A stretch of 64,000 bases of DNA, taken from NCBI RefSeq assembly GCF_030264295.1, contig NZ_CP127173.1, forward strand, positions 9,431,501 to 9,495,500, in the 5' to 3' direction. The notes below the pieces were generated by a model. It was not told where the DNA came from. It saw only the letters and a list, made by a program, of their open reading frames with translations, and did not search any database. The DNA comes from Amycolatopsis nalaikhensis (GTDB lineage: Bacteria; Actinomycetota; Actinomycetes; Mycobacteriales; Pseudonocardiaceae). Numbering within the stretch: position 1 is the first letter of the stretch; the number at the start of each line of letters is the position of its first letter. Below are positions 51,312 through 59,298 of the stretch, piece by piece. The position numbers and the translations under genes are program-made.

Positions 51312-51589
51312 CGGAATGCCAGTGCCTCTGCGCCCCGGCGGGCCACCGGCCGCAGATCTGCACGGGGACGGCCGAGCCGGGGAGAGCCGTTCCGCTCCCG
51401 GGGAGTCCGGCGAAGGCGTTCGTCCCGGCGTGCGGGCCGTGCCATGGTGCGGCTGTGGTGCGGGGTCCGCGGGTGCCGCCGGTTCAGCCGGTGCGGCGGT
51501 TGGACGGTCGTGATTGGGACGCCGCCGCGCTTTCGCGGCCCGGTCGGCGGTCTGCGCGGTGGCCGCAGCCGGGGCGCGCGGCGCATTAG
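51308..51589 (+). CDS. Small Cys-rich protein coupled to the dehydrogenase
   Basis: A 93-residue protein whose ATG overlaps the dehydrogenase stop (ATGA). The first half holds six cysteines (MTECQCLCAPAGHRPQIC and later CGPCHGA), enough to bind zinc or form an Fe-S site. The second half is Arg/Pro-rich and looks disordered. No family was assigned. The overlap and the Cys pattern support a real gene; the C-terminal half is less certain. Confidence 0.5.
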   Translation: MTECQCLCAPAGHRPQICTGTAEPGRAVPLPGSPAKAFVPACGPCHGAAVVRGPRVPPVQPVRRLDGRDWDAAALSRPGRRSARWPQPGRAAH

Positions 51590-51767
51590 TCAGCTGGGTG
51601 AGTGATCCGGCGGCGCGGCCGAGCGAGTGGTTCGGTGGCGCCGCCGAGCAACCCAACCTGCGCCGCGACCGGGCAGCACAACCCGCGCCGCAGCCGCCCA
51701 CCCCAACCGCCACCGCACACTTCAACCCGCCACCGCCGCACCGCCCCACCCGCGCCACCACCGCGTC

Positions 51768-52550
51768 TCACCCGCGACCATCCGCCGCACCCCGCCCGGC
51801 GAGCGTCTCCGACAGCGCGTGCGCCTCCCGCAGCAACAACTCGCCCAGCTGCGGCAGCCGCTCCGCCGTGAACCGGTGCTCCACCCCCGTCAGCGTCAGC
51901 GCCCACCGCGGTGTCCCCGCCACGTCGAAGACCGCCGCCGCGGTGCCCCAGCTGCCCTCCACCACCAAGCCCGGGTTCACCGCGTACCCGTACCTCCGCG
52001 TCTGCGCGATGTGCCGCCGGATCTCGGCCGCCTCGTGCTGGGGGCCGTACTCCGCGGCCAGGTCCGCGCGGGCCAGGTACTCCTCGACCCGCGCGTCCGG
52101 CAGGTGCGCGAGGATCACCATCCCCGCCGACACCACCCCGAGCGGGAACCGCGCCCCCTCGTACAGCACGTGGCTGCGGATCGGGAACGCGCCGTCCTCG
52201 CGGATCAAGCACACCGTCTCCTCGCCGCGCCGGGCCGAGAAGAACGCGCTCTCCCCCGTCGCCAGCGCCAGCCGCCGGACCACCGGCATCGCCGGCTCCG
52301 TCACGTCGTAGCGGCGGGCCGCCGCCACGCCCAGCAGGTACAGCTCCGGGCCCAGCACCCAGTTGTCCGTTCCCGCCACCCGCTCCACCAGCGCCACCCC
52401 CTGCAGCGACGTCAGGAGCCGGTGCACGGTCGGGCGCGGCAGGCCCGCGTCGCGGGCGATGGCCGTCGTCGTCGCTCCGGCCGGCTCGTGGCCCGCCACC
52501 GCGCGCAACGACCGGTAGATGCGGCCGACGAGGTCCTGTGGTGCGTTCAC
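51768..52550 (-). CDS. IclR-family transcriptional regulator
   Basis: A 260-residue IclR protein. Winged helix at residues about 8-65 (ATTTAIARDAGLPRPTVHRLLTSL), ligand-binding domain after that (VCLIREDGAFPIRSH, LGVVSAGMVILAHL). The start is GTG 52550, which lies inside a perfect palindrome. It is divergent from the 3-oxoacid CoA-transferase genes and is the probable PcaR-like regulator of them. Confidence 0.88.
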   Translation of the reverse strand: MNAPQDLVGRIYRSLRAVAGHEPAGATTTAIARDAGLPRPTVHRLLTSLQGVALVERVAGTDNWVLGPELYLLGVAAARRYDVTEPAMPVVRRLALATGESAFFSARRGEETVCLIREDGAFPIRSHVLYEGARFPLGVVSAGMVILAHLPDARVEEYLARADLAAEYGPQHEAAEIRRHIAQTRRYGYAVNPGLVVEGSWGTAAAVFDVAGTPRWALTLTGVEHRFTAERLPQLGELLLREAHALSETLAGRGAADGRG

Positions 52551-52559
52551 TCAGTGAAC
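52545..52559. promoter_or_regulatory. IclR-type operator overlapping its own start codon
   Basis: GTTCACTCAGTGAAC, a perfect 7-1-7 palindrome, covers the GTG start of the IclR gene. Binding here would block its own transcription. Confidence 0.65.
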
Positions 52560-52609
52560 ACTACCGGCCCGGCGTCGACCGTGGAACGAACAATCCGCAG
52601 GTAAGACGC

Positions 52610-52624
52610 GTTCACTGGTTGACC
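52610..52624 (+). promoter_or_regulatory. Second, imperfect IclR-type site
   Basis: GTTCACTGGTTGACC repeats the GTTCACT half-site of the palindrome at 52545 and lies 22 bp before the CoA-transferase start. It is a candidate activator or repressor site for that operon. Confidence 0.5.
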
Positions 52625-52646
52625 ACCCGGGTGCACGCTGCCTTGG

Positions 52647-53426
52647 ATGACCGGCATGGACAAAGTGATCGCGTCCGCCGCCGAAGCTGTCGCGGACATC
52701 CCCGACGGCGCCACGCTCGCCGTGGGCGGGTTCGGGATGTGCGGGGTCCCCGCCGTCCTGATCGACGCCCTCTTCGCCGCCGGGACCACCGACCTCGAAG
52801 TCGTCTCGAACAACGCCGGCGTGGACGGCTGGGGCCTCGGCGTCCTGCTCGGCGCCGGTCGGCTGCGCCGCGTCGTCGCCTCCTACGTCGGGGAGAACAA
52901 GGAGTTCGCCCGCCAGTACCTGTCCGGCGAGCTCGAAGTCGAGCTGACGCCCCAGGGCACGCTCGCCGAGCGGCTGCGCGCCGGCGGCTCCGGGATCCCG
53001 GCCTTCTTCACCGCCACCGGGGTCGGCACCCAGGTCGCCGAGGGCGGCCTGCCGTGGAAGTACGACGCCGAGGGCAACGTCGCGAAGGCGAGCCCGGCCA
53101 AGCAGCGCCAGACCTTCGACGGCAAGGAGTACGTCCTCGAGCACGCGATCGTCGCCGACTTCGCGCTCGTGCGCGCGTGGCGGGGCGACCGGCACGGCAA
53201 CCTCGTGTTCAAGGACTCCGCCCGCAACTTCAACCCGCCGGCCGCGATGGCCGGCCGGGTGACCATCGCCGAGGTCGAGCAGCTGGTCGAGCCCGGCGAG
53301 ATCGACGCGAACGCCGTCCACCTGCCCGGCGCGTTCGTCCACCGCGTGCTGCCGCTGACCCCGGAGCAGGCCGCCGACAAGCCGATCGAGAAGCGCACCG
53401 TGCGCACCGCCGAGGAGAGTGCCTGA
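52647..53426 (+). CDS. pcaI: 3-oxoacid CoA-transferase subunit A
   Basis: A 259-residue alpha subunit. GGFGMCGVPAVLIDAL is the CoA-binding region, and GIPAFFTATGVGT and NLVFKDSARNFNP are family signatures. With the B subunit it moves CoA from succinyl-CoA to a 3-oxoacid such as 3-oxoadipate or acetoacetate. ATG 52647 is used; ATG 52656 (MDKVIASA) is an alternative. The subunit B gene starts 1 bp after the stop. Substrate choice (PcaIJ versus ScoAB) cannot be settled by sequence; the IclR neighbour favours the protocatechuate branch. Confidence 0.85.
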   Translation: MTGMDKVIASAAEAVADIPDGATLAVGGFGMCGVPAVLIDALFAAGTTDLEVVSNNAGVDGWGLGVLLGAGRLRRVVASYVGENKEFARQYLSGELEVELTPQGTLAERLRAGGSGIPAFFTATGVGTQVAEGGLPWKYDAEGNVAKASPAKQRQTFDGKEYVLEHAIVADFALVRAWRGDRHGNLVFKDSARNFNPPAAMAGRVTIAEVEQLVEPGEIDANAVHLPGAFVHRVLPLTPEQAADKPIEKRTVRTAEESA

Positions 53427-53427
53427 C

Positions 53428-54060
53428 ATGCCGTGGAACCACGCCCGGATGGCCGCCCGCGCCGCCGCCGAACTGCGCGACGGCGACTACGTCAACCTCG
53501 GCATCGGCCTGCCCACCCTGGTGCCCAACCACGTGCCGGACGACGTCGAGCTCGTGCTGCAGTCGGAAAACGGCATCCTCGGCGTCGGCCCCTACCCGGC
53601 CGAGGACGAGGTGGACCCGGACCTGATCAACGCGGGCAAGGAGACGGTGACCGTCCGCAAGGGAGCGTCCTTTTTCGACTCGACGCTGTCCTTCGGCATG
53701 ATCCGCGGCGGCAAGATCGACGCCGCGATCCTCGGCGCGATGCAGGTTTCCGCGGCGGGCGACCTCGCGAACTGGATGATCCCCGGCAAGATGGTCAAGG
53801 GCATGGGCGGCGCGATGGACCTCGTCCACGGCGCGAAGAAGGTCATCGTCCTGATGGAGCACGTAGCCCGCGACGGCGGCCACAAGGTCGTCGAGGACTG
53901 CACGCTGCCCTACACCGGCCGCGGCGTGGTCCAGCGCGTCATCACCGACCTGTGCGTCCTCGACATCACCCCGGACGGCCTCCGGCTGGTCGAGCTCGCC
54001 CCCGACGTGACCCTCGACGAGGTCCGCGCGAAGTCGGGGGCGCCCATCCTGACGTCGTAG
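53428..54060 (+). CDS. pcaJ: 3-oxoacid CoA-transferase subunit B
   Basis: A 210-residue beta subunit. The active-site Glu lies in LQSENGILGVGP near residue 48, with GLPTLVPNHVP before it and GGAMDLVHGAKKVIVLMEH later. ATG 53428 lies 9 bp after GAGGAGA. It forms the heterodimer with the upstream subunit. Confidence 0.88.
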   Translation: MPWNHARMAARAAAELRDGDYVNLGIGLPTLVPNHVPDDVELVLQSENGILGVGPYPAEDEVDPDLINAGKETVTVRKGASFFDSTLSFGMIRGGKIDAAILGAMQVSAAGDLANWMIPGKMVKGMGGAMDLVHGAKKVIVLMEHVARDGGHKVVEDCTLPYTGRGVVQRVITDLCVLDITPDGLRLVELAPDVTLDEVRAKSGAPILTS

Positions 54061-54121
54061 CCGGAGTCACGGGTCGCGGTGCAGGGCGGTGAGGCTGAAC
54101 CCGACCCCGGCACCGGCTCGG

Positions 54122-54748
54122 TCACCGTGCGGCTTGCTCGATCAGCCGGGTGACCGCGTCGGGGCGGCTGAGCATGATCGCGTGGGAGCCGTCCACCTCG
54201 GTGGTCCGCGCGCCCGCCCGGCTGGTCATGAACCGCTGCACGGCGGGGTTGATCGCGTGGTCCTGGCGAGGGATGAGCGCCCAGGACGGGATGGTGCGGA
54301 AGCCCTCGGTGACACTCGGGTCGGTGACGGCCCGGGTGTCGGCGGGCCGCTGGGTGACGGCGAGGTCGGCCGCGGTGGTCGCGTCGAGGTCTCCGGCGAA
54401 GGCCGCACGGAACCCCGCCGGGTCGATGACGACCTCCGTGCCGCCGGGGACCTGGGTGGCGATCAACGGCAGCGCCGGCGTCGACCGCGCGGCGAGCTCC
54501 CCGATGGTCTCGCCGGCGGCCGGAATGAACCCGGCGATGTAGACCAGGGACTCGACCCCGGTGACGGCGGTGGCGGCGTTGGTGATGACCGCGCCGCCGT
54601 AGGAGTGCCCGACGAGCACCTTGGGTCCGTCTATTGTGGACAAGTAGCTCGTGACGTACGCGGTGTCGCTGGTCAGGCCGTGCAACGGGTTGGCGATGGC
54701 GCGCACGGGGTAGCCGTCGCGGCGCAGCCGTTCGATGACGGGGGTCCC
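54122..54748 (-). pseudogene. Secreted alpha/beta hydrolase, 5'-truncated
   Basis: The frame resembles an alpha/beta hydrolase from its second helix on: VIERLRRDGYPVRAIANPLHG, then GPKVLVGHSYGGAVITNAA (nucleophile Ser in GHSYG), DHAINPAVQRF and VDGSHAIMLSRPD with the catalytic His. The expected N-terminus, with a VLVHGAF-type oxyanion motif ahead of VIERL, is missing in every frame. Directly next to the break, on the opposite strand, lies a signal-peptide-like coding stretch (54748-54825). The gene seems broken by a small inversion plus deletion. Confidence 0.75.
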
Positions 54749-54828
54749 GCCTCGCCCTCGCCGGTGTCGCGGCACTCGCCCTGCTCGCCACCACCGCACC
54801 GGCCAAAGCGGGAACGCATGACAGGTGA
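54748..54828 (+). pseudogene. Inverted signal-peptide fragment of the neighbouring hydrolase
   Basis: Read on the plus strand this segment encodes R, then LALAGVAALALLATTAPA, then KAGTHDR and a stop. That is a typical secretory signal peptide with an Ala-X-Ala cleavage site. It has no start codon or ribosome-binding site of its own, and it abuts the 5' break of the minus-strand hydrolase, which lacks exactly this part. Confidence 0.5.
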
Positions 54829-54854
54829 ACCCTCTCGGGGGGAAGGAAGTGTGC

Positions 54855-54893
54855 CGGTGTCCCGTCCCCGGCTCGCGGCAGGACGGGGCACCG
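54855..54893 (-). terminator. Hairpin terminator after the flavoprotein gene
   Basis: CGGTGTCCCGTCC pairs with GGACGGGGCACCG (12 of 13 bp) around a 13-base loop, 11 bp beyond the flavoprotein stop on the minus strand. Confidence 0.6.
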
Positions 54894-54903
54894 GCGCGGC
54901 GGA

Positions 54904-56322
54904 TCAGCGGCCGTAGGCTTCGAGCAGCCGCAGCCACACCTCGCTGACCGTGGGAAAAGCCGGGACCGCGTGCCAGAGGCGGTCCAGCGGGACTTCACCG
55001 GCGACGGCGATCGTCGCCGCGTGCAGCATCTCCGCGACGTCCGGGCCGACCAGGGTGAAGCCGACGATCACCTTCCGGTCCTCGTCGACCACCATCCGGG
55101 CGTGGCCCTGGTAGCCCTCGGCGTGCAGGGAGGACCCGGCCGTGGCGGCCAGGTCGTAGTCGACGACGCGGATCCGCAGCCCGGCGGCCTCGGCGTTGGC
55201 CGCGGTCAGGCCCACCGACGCGATTTCCGGTTCGGTGAACACGACCTGCGGCACCGCGCGCTCGTCGGCGGTGGCCGCGTGACGGCCCCAGGGAGCGTCG
55301 TCGACGGGCTCACCCTTCGCGCGCGCGACGATGACGTCGCCGACGGCGCGGGCTTGGTACTTGCCTTGGTGCGTCAGCAGAACGCGCCGGTTCACGTCCC
55401 CGGTGGCGTACAGCCAGCCGTCCTCGACACCGTCGACGCGCATCGTGCCGTCGACCGTGAGCCAGGAACCCGGCTTCAACCCGACGTTGTCCAGCCCGAT
55501 GTCCTGGGTGTTCGGTGTGCGGCCGATCGCGACCAGCAGCTCATCGGCCTCGATCTGCTCGCCGTCGGTGAGCGTGATGGACACCGTGCCGTCGTCGTTG
55601 CGCTTCACGGACCCAGCCTCGGCGCCGATCCGGACCGAAACCCCCTTGTCCCGCAAGGACGTCGCCACGCGCTCGCCAACGAACGGCTCCTGCAGGTGCA
55701 GCACTCCGTCCCGGGCCAGCATCGTCACCGACGACCCCAGCTCGCTGAACGCGGTCGCCATCTCCGAGGCCACCACGCCGCCGCCGATGATGGCGAGCCG
55801 TCCGGGAACTTCCTTGGCCGCCACCGTTTCCCGGCTCGTCCACGGCTTCGCGTCGCGGAGGCCGTCGATGTCCGGGACCAGCGCCCCGCTGCCGGTGGCG
55901 ACGACGACCGCGTGCCGCGCGGTCAGCGTCGTGGTGACGCCGTCGGCGCCGGTAACCTCCACGACTCGGTCACCGGCGATCCGGCCGTGGCCGCGGAACA
56001 GCGGGATGCCCGCCGATTCGAGCCAGGACACCTGGCCCTCGTCGTTCCAGTTCGAGGCGAACGAGTCGCGACGGCGGAGCACCGCGGCCACGTCCAGCTC
56101 GCCCGTCACCGCTTCCCGCGCGCCGGGCACCTGCCGAGCGGCCCGCAGCGCGGCGCCGCTGCGCAGCAACGCCTTGGTCGGCATGCACGCCCAGTAGGAG
56201 CACTCACCGCCGACCAGTTCCCGCTCCACGATGGCGGCGGTCAGTCCGCCCTGCACCACGCGGTCGGCCACGTTCTCCCCGACCGGGCCCGCCCCGATGA
56301 CGACGACGTCGTAGGTGGTCAC
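54904..56322 (-). CDS. Dihydrolipoamide-dehydrogenase-like flavoprotein
   Basis: A 472-residue pyridine-nucleotide disulfide oxidoreductase. FAD motif VVVIGAGPVGENVAD (6-20), redox cysteines Cys41 and Cys46 in GGECSYWACMPTK, NAD(P)-binding region LAIIGGGVVASEMAT. The C-terminal motif reads AFPTVSE where lipoamide dehydrogenases have AHPTLSE; the partner His is replaced by Phe. It is therefore probably not a true lipoamide dehydrogenase but a related thiol/quinone or metal reductase. GTG 56322 comes 1 bp after the DUF308 stop. Confidence 0.82.
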   Translation of the reverse strand: MTTYDVVVIGAGPVGENVADRVVQGGLTAAIVERELVGGECSYWACMPTKALLRSGAALRAARQVPGAREAVTGELDVAAVLRRRDSFASNWNDEGQVSWLESAGIPLFRGHGRIAGDRVVEVTGADGVTTTLTARHAVVVATGSGALVPDIDGLRDAKPWTSRETVAAKEVPGRLAIIGGGVVASEMATAFSELGSSVTMLARDGVLHLQEPFVGERVATSLRDKGVSVRIGAEAGSVKRNDDGTVSITLTDGEQIEADELLVAIGRTPNTQDIGLDNVGLKPGSWLTVDGTMRVDGVEDGWLYATGDVNRRVLLTHQGKYQARAVGDVIVARAKGEPVDDAPWGRHAATADERAVPQVVFTEPEIASVGLTAANAEAAGLRIRVVDYDLAATAGSSLHAEGYQGHARMVVDEDRKVIVGFTLVGPDVAEMLHAATIAVAGEVPLDRLWHAVPAFPTVSEVWLRLLEAYGR

Positions 56323-56323
56323 G

Positions 56324-56887
56324 TCAGTTCCCCTTCGCGGCGCGGCCGAGCCGGATCGCCGAGACGAGGAAGAAGATCCCGCCGAGCACGGCGTAACCGG
56401 CCACACTGGACAGTGCCGGGTTCGCCGCCGAGGCGCTGATGATGAAGTTGGCACCGGCCAGCACCGAGATGCCGCCGCTGAGGATCATCGGCCACTGGCC
56501 GCCCATCTTGCGGCGGCTGACGGCGACGATCAGCTGGACCAGCCCGGCCACGATCGCCCAGGCACCCCACACCCGCAGCACCGCCGGAATACCGGACGCG
56601 GCGGCGACCCCGATCCCGATCGTGGCCAGCAGGCTGATCGCCATGTTGACGTACAGGCCGGTGACCGAGCCCCCGTTCCTGGCCGAGCGGGCGTCCACAA
56701 TGGCCGATCCGACGTCGAACAGCGGGTAGAGGACGACCAGGACGACGCCGACCGCCCCCAAGCCCGACTTGGTCGTCAGGAACACCAGGACCGCCCACAC
56801 GATGGCGAACGCGAACCGCACGAAGTACAACCGGCGCAGCGCCGGGGCGAACCCACCTACGGCGGGCGAGTCGACAGTAGTCACCAT
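56324..56887 (-). CDS. DUF308/HdeD-like membrane protein
   Basis: A 187-residue membrane protein with about six helices (FAFAIVWAVLVFLTTKSGLG, VLVVLYPLFDVGSAIVDARS, MAISLLATIGIGVAAASGIP, LSSVAGYAVLGGIFFLVSA). The layout matches HdeD-like DUF308 proteins, some of which act in acid or stress resistance. It is the first gene of a two-gene operon with the flavoprotein, behind a promoter framed by two AGAACGTTC palindromes. Confidence 0.72.
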   Translation of the reverse strand: MVTTVDSPAVGGFAPALRRLYFVRFAFAIVWAVLVFLTTKSGLGAVGVVLVVLYPLFDVGSAIVDARSARNGGSVTGLYVNMAISLLATIGIGVAAASGIPAVLRVWGAWAIVAGLVQLIVAVSRRKMGGQWPMILSGGISVLAGANFIISASAANPALSSVAGYAVLGGIFFLVSAIRLGRAAKGN

Positions 56888-56926
56888 GATCCCTTCACAG
56901 ATCCGGGCACATCCCCGGAGTAGACC

Positions 56927-56987
56927 GAACGTTCTATCTCATCTCAGCATGGCGACTCCTGAGCCTCTTGTCAAGACAGAACGTTCT
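56927..56987 (-). promoter_or_regulatory. Promoter flanked by twin GAACGTTC operators
   Basis: The palindromes GAACGTTC (56927-56934) and AGAACGTTCT (56978-56987) have centres 52 bp apart. Between them, on the minus strand, lie TTGACA (56969-56974) and CATGCT (56946-56951), 17 bp apart, a good -35/-10 pair. One operator overlaps the region upstream of -35 and the other lies downstream of -10. The sequence is typical of TetR-type sites; no TetR gene is adjacent. Confidence 0.65.
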
Positions 56988-56990
56988 ACC

Positions 56991-59291
56991 TCACGGTGCC
57001 CAGTGCCGGTATTCGTCGACCGGCAGCGGGTGGTCGACCGGAACGACGCGGGAATGCACGGCCGTCAAGCAGCCCGGGCAGAACAGCTGGCGGAACACGA
57101 CTTCCGCGTCGACGTACTCGAGCGGGTCGTGCCAGATGTGCGGCCCCGCCTCGGTCGGCGCCGCGTCCCGGCGGGCCAAAGACCCGACGAACGCACCCCT
57201 CTCCAGCGGCCCGATTTCGGTTCCACAGTGGACGCACGCCACCACTCCGCTGTCCAGGACGACGAGGTTGTCGTCGAGGCGGCGGGCATAACCCGGCTCC
57301 GGCGTCGTGAGCGGTGTGAGATCGGCCAGCCCGGCCCCGGATGCCCGACGGCGGCGCAGTTTCTCGCGCAGCTCGCCGGTCGCGGTCGCGTCGACTTCCC
57401 CGGAGCGGAGCACGACGCCGTAGACGTCCCTCGCCGCGTCGGCCGACACCCGGACCTGCTGCACGTCCTCGCGCACGCTCTCGGGCGCGCGGAGCAACGG
57501 GTCGCCGTACCCGCCACCGGCCTGCCAATGCAGGTACAGGGCGTCGCCGGGGCCGAGATCCGACTCGCCTTCGCACGGCAGCACCTCGATCTCCCCGCCC
57601 AGCTCGCCCAGGTGGGCGGGGATGGCGTCCGCCTGGGCGAGCTGGGGTCGGTGCACTCCCCGCACGACCAGGTCGAGCTGGGAGTTGCCCGGGTAACCCC
57701 CGGCGAGGCCGACGTTCTGGTTCGCGACCTTGCCGGTGCCCGAGACGACCAGGGACAGCGTTCCCGTCTGGTCGGGGTGCTGGACGTAGCAGACCGAGCC
57801 GCTCATCCCACCCCGCTGCCGCCCGGGCCCGCCGGAATCGGTCTGCTCACGCCGCCACAGCGCGACCAGCGGGTAGAGGTACTCGGTCATTTCGACGTCC
57901 GGTGCCCGCGCCGAAGGGATGATCAACCGGCCGCCGGTGTCGACGCCGTCGTGGTACACCTGCGCGCCGTAGCCGCCCGCCATGACGTCGAAAATCGGTG
58001 ATACGAAGCCCTTGCTGCCCCCGCCCCGGGTGTCCACACCGGACACCACGCAAAGATCGGTGGTGCCGTTGCAGATCGACTGGACGTCGGTGCGGTGGTC
58101 CGGCTCGGCGTCGAGCATCTTGGCGAGCACCTCGGCGACCAGGTTGCCCGAGCCCCACGCCGGCCCGAACGGGCCCTTGCCCACCGCGGCCGGGAACGAC
58201 GCGTTGGTGATCGTGTCCTCGTCGGTGATGATCTCGAAGCAGCGCATCAGCCCACCGGCCGCCCACGGGATGTCCCCGGCCAGCAACGGAAGCATCGTGA
58301 AGACGATCCCGGCGCGCAGCCCCGGGTAGGGGCAGTTGATGATGCCGGTCTGCCCGGCGGTGCCGCGGAAGTCGAAGACGAGCTTGTCGGCCTCCTTGGT
58401 CATGGCGACCTTGATGGCGTGCAGGCCGCGGTCCCCGGTCTGGGACTGTTCCTGGTAACCGACCGCCGACCACGTCCCGTCGGGCAGGGTCTCGAGCTTG
58501 GCGCGCAGGCGGCGTTCGGCGTCGTCCATCATCCGGCGCATCACGGACTTGACCGTGTCCGCGCCGTACTTGGTGATGAGCCGCAGGATCTGCTCGGCGG
58601 CGTTCTTGTTGGCGGCGATCTTGGCGCGCAGGTCGAGTCCCACCAGGTGCGGCAGCCGCGACCGGCGGACCCACGCGTCGGCGACGTCGCGTTGCAGCAC
58701 ACCGCCGCGGACCACCTTCATCGGCGGCGTCGGGACGGCCTCGCCGAACACGTCCTGCGCGGACGGGCTGAACGAGCCCGGCCGCGGCCCGCCGAGGTCG
58801 ACCTGGTGCGCGATCGCCGTGGTCCAGCCGAAGAGCTTGCCGTCGTGGAAGATCGGCGCGAGGACGGCGGCGTCGTTCTGGTGCAGGCCGCCGCCGATCC
58901 ACGGGTCGTTGCACAGGAACATGTCGCCCTCGGCGATGCCGGGGTTGTCGCCGCGGTTGCGCAGGGTCCAGGTGATGGCCAGGTCCATCGAACCGATCAG
59001 GCCGATGTTGTAGGTGCCGACCTGGACCTGCTCGCCGAGCTCGTCGCAGATGGAGAAGTTGAAGTCGTTGGACTCGGTGACGACGTGCGAGCCCGACATC
59101 CGCCGCAGCGTCTCCCCCATCTCCTGGGTGATCGCCCACAGGCGGTGCCGGACGACCTCATAGGTCAGGGCGTCGACGTCGAGGTCGCCGACCTGGTGCA
59201 GGGGCAGGTCCGGCGAGATCCGCCGCAGCAGTTCTTCACGGGGCATGGGGCGGCTGGTGAACTCGTCCGCCCCCGGGATTCGAGAAGTCAT
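56991..59291 (-). CDS. Hydantoinase B fused to an acetone-carboxylase-gamma-like domain
   Basis: A 766-residue protein. The main part (about 30-600) is hydantoinase B/oxoprolinase-like: NDFNFSICDELGEQVQVGTY, then GDMFLCNDPWIGGGLHQND and RGTAGQTGIINCPYPGLRAG. The last 100 residues carry two Cys pairs (CVHC and FCPGC) and the pattern of acetone carboxylase gamma subunits. Together with HyuA (encoded 7 bp upstream) it should form an ATP-dependent carboxylase or hydantoin/lactam-opening enzyme. It is the last gene of the operon. Confidence 0.85.
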   Translation of the reverse strand: MTSRIPGADEFTSRPMPREELLRRISPDLPLHQVGDLDVDALTYEVVRHRLWAITQEMGETLRRMSGSHVVTESNDFNFSICDELGEQVQVGTYNIGLIGSMDLAITWTLRNRGDNPGIAEGDMFLCNDPWIGGGLHQNDAAVLAPIFHDGKLFGWTTAIAHQVDLGGPRPGSFSPSAQDVFGEAVPTPPMKVVRGGVLQRDVADAWVRRSRLPHLVGLDLRAKIAANKNAAEQILRLITKYGADTVKSVMRRMMDDAERRLRAKLETLPDGTWSAVGYQEQSQTGDRGLHAIKVAMTKEADKLVFDFRGTAGQTGIINCPYPGLRAGIVFTMLPLLAGDIPWAAGGLMRCFEIITDEDTITNASFPAAVGKGPFGPAWGSGNLVAEVLAKMLDAEPDHRTDVQSICNGTTDLCVVSGVDTRGGGSKGFVSPIFDVMAGGYGAQVYHDGVDTGGRLIIPSARAPDVEMTEYLYPLVALWRREQTDSGGPGRQRGGMSGSVCYVQHPDQTGTLSLVVSGTGKVANQNVGLAGGYPGNSQLDLVVRGVHRPQLAQADAIPAHLGELGGEIEVLPCEGESDLGPGDALYLHWQAGGGYGDPLLRAPESVREDVQQVRVSADAARDVYGVVLRSGEVDATATGELREKLRRRRASGAGLADLTPLTTPEPGYARRLDDNLVVLDSGVVACVHCGTEIGPLERGAFVGSLARRDAAPTEAGPHIWHDPLEYVDAEVVFRQLFCPGCLTAVHSRVVPVDHPLPVDEYRHWAP

Positions 59292-59298
59292 GGTGTCC

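Noticed and set aside
54735..54760. ATG 54735 as a start for a new plus-strand secreted peptide
   Set aside because: It is out of frame with the signal-peptide-like stretch, and no ribosome-binding site is visible.
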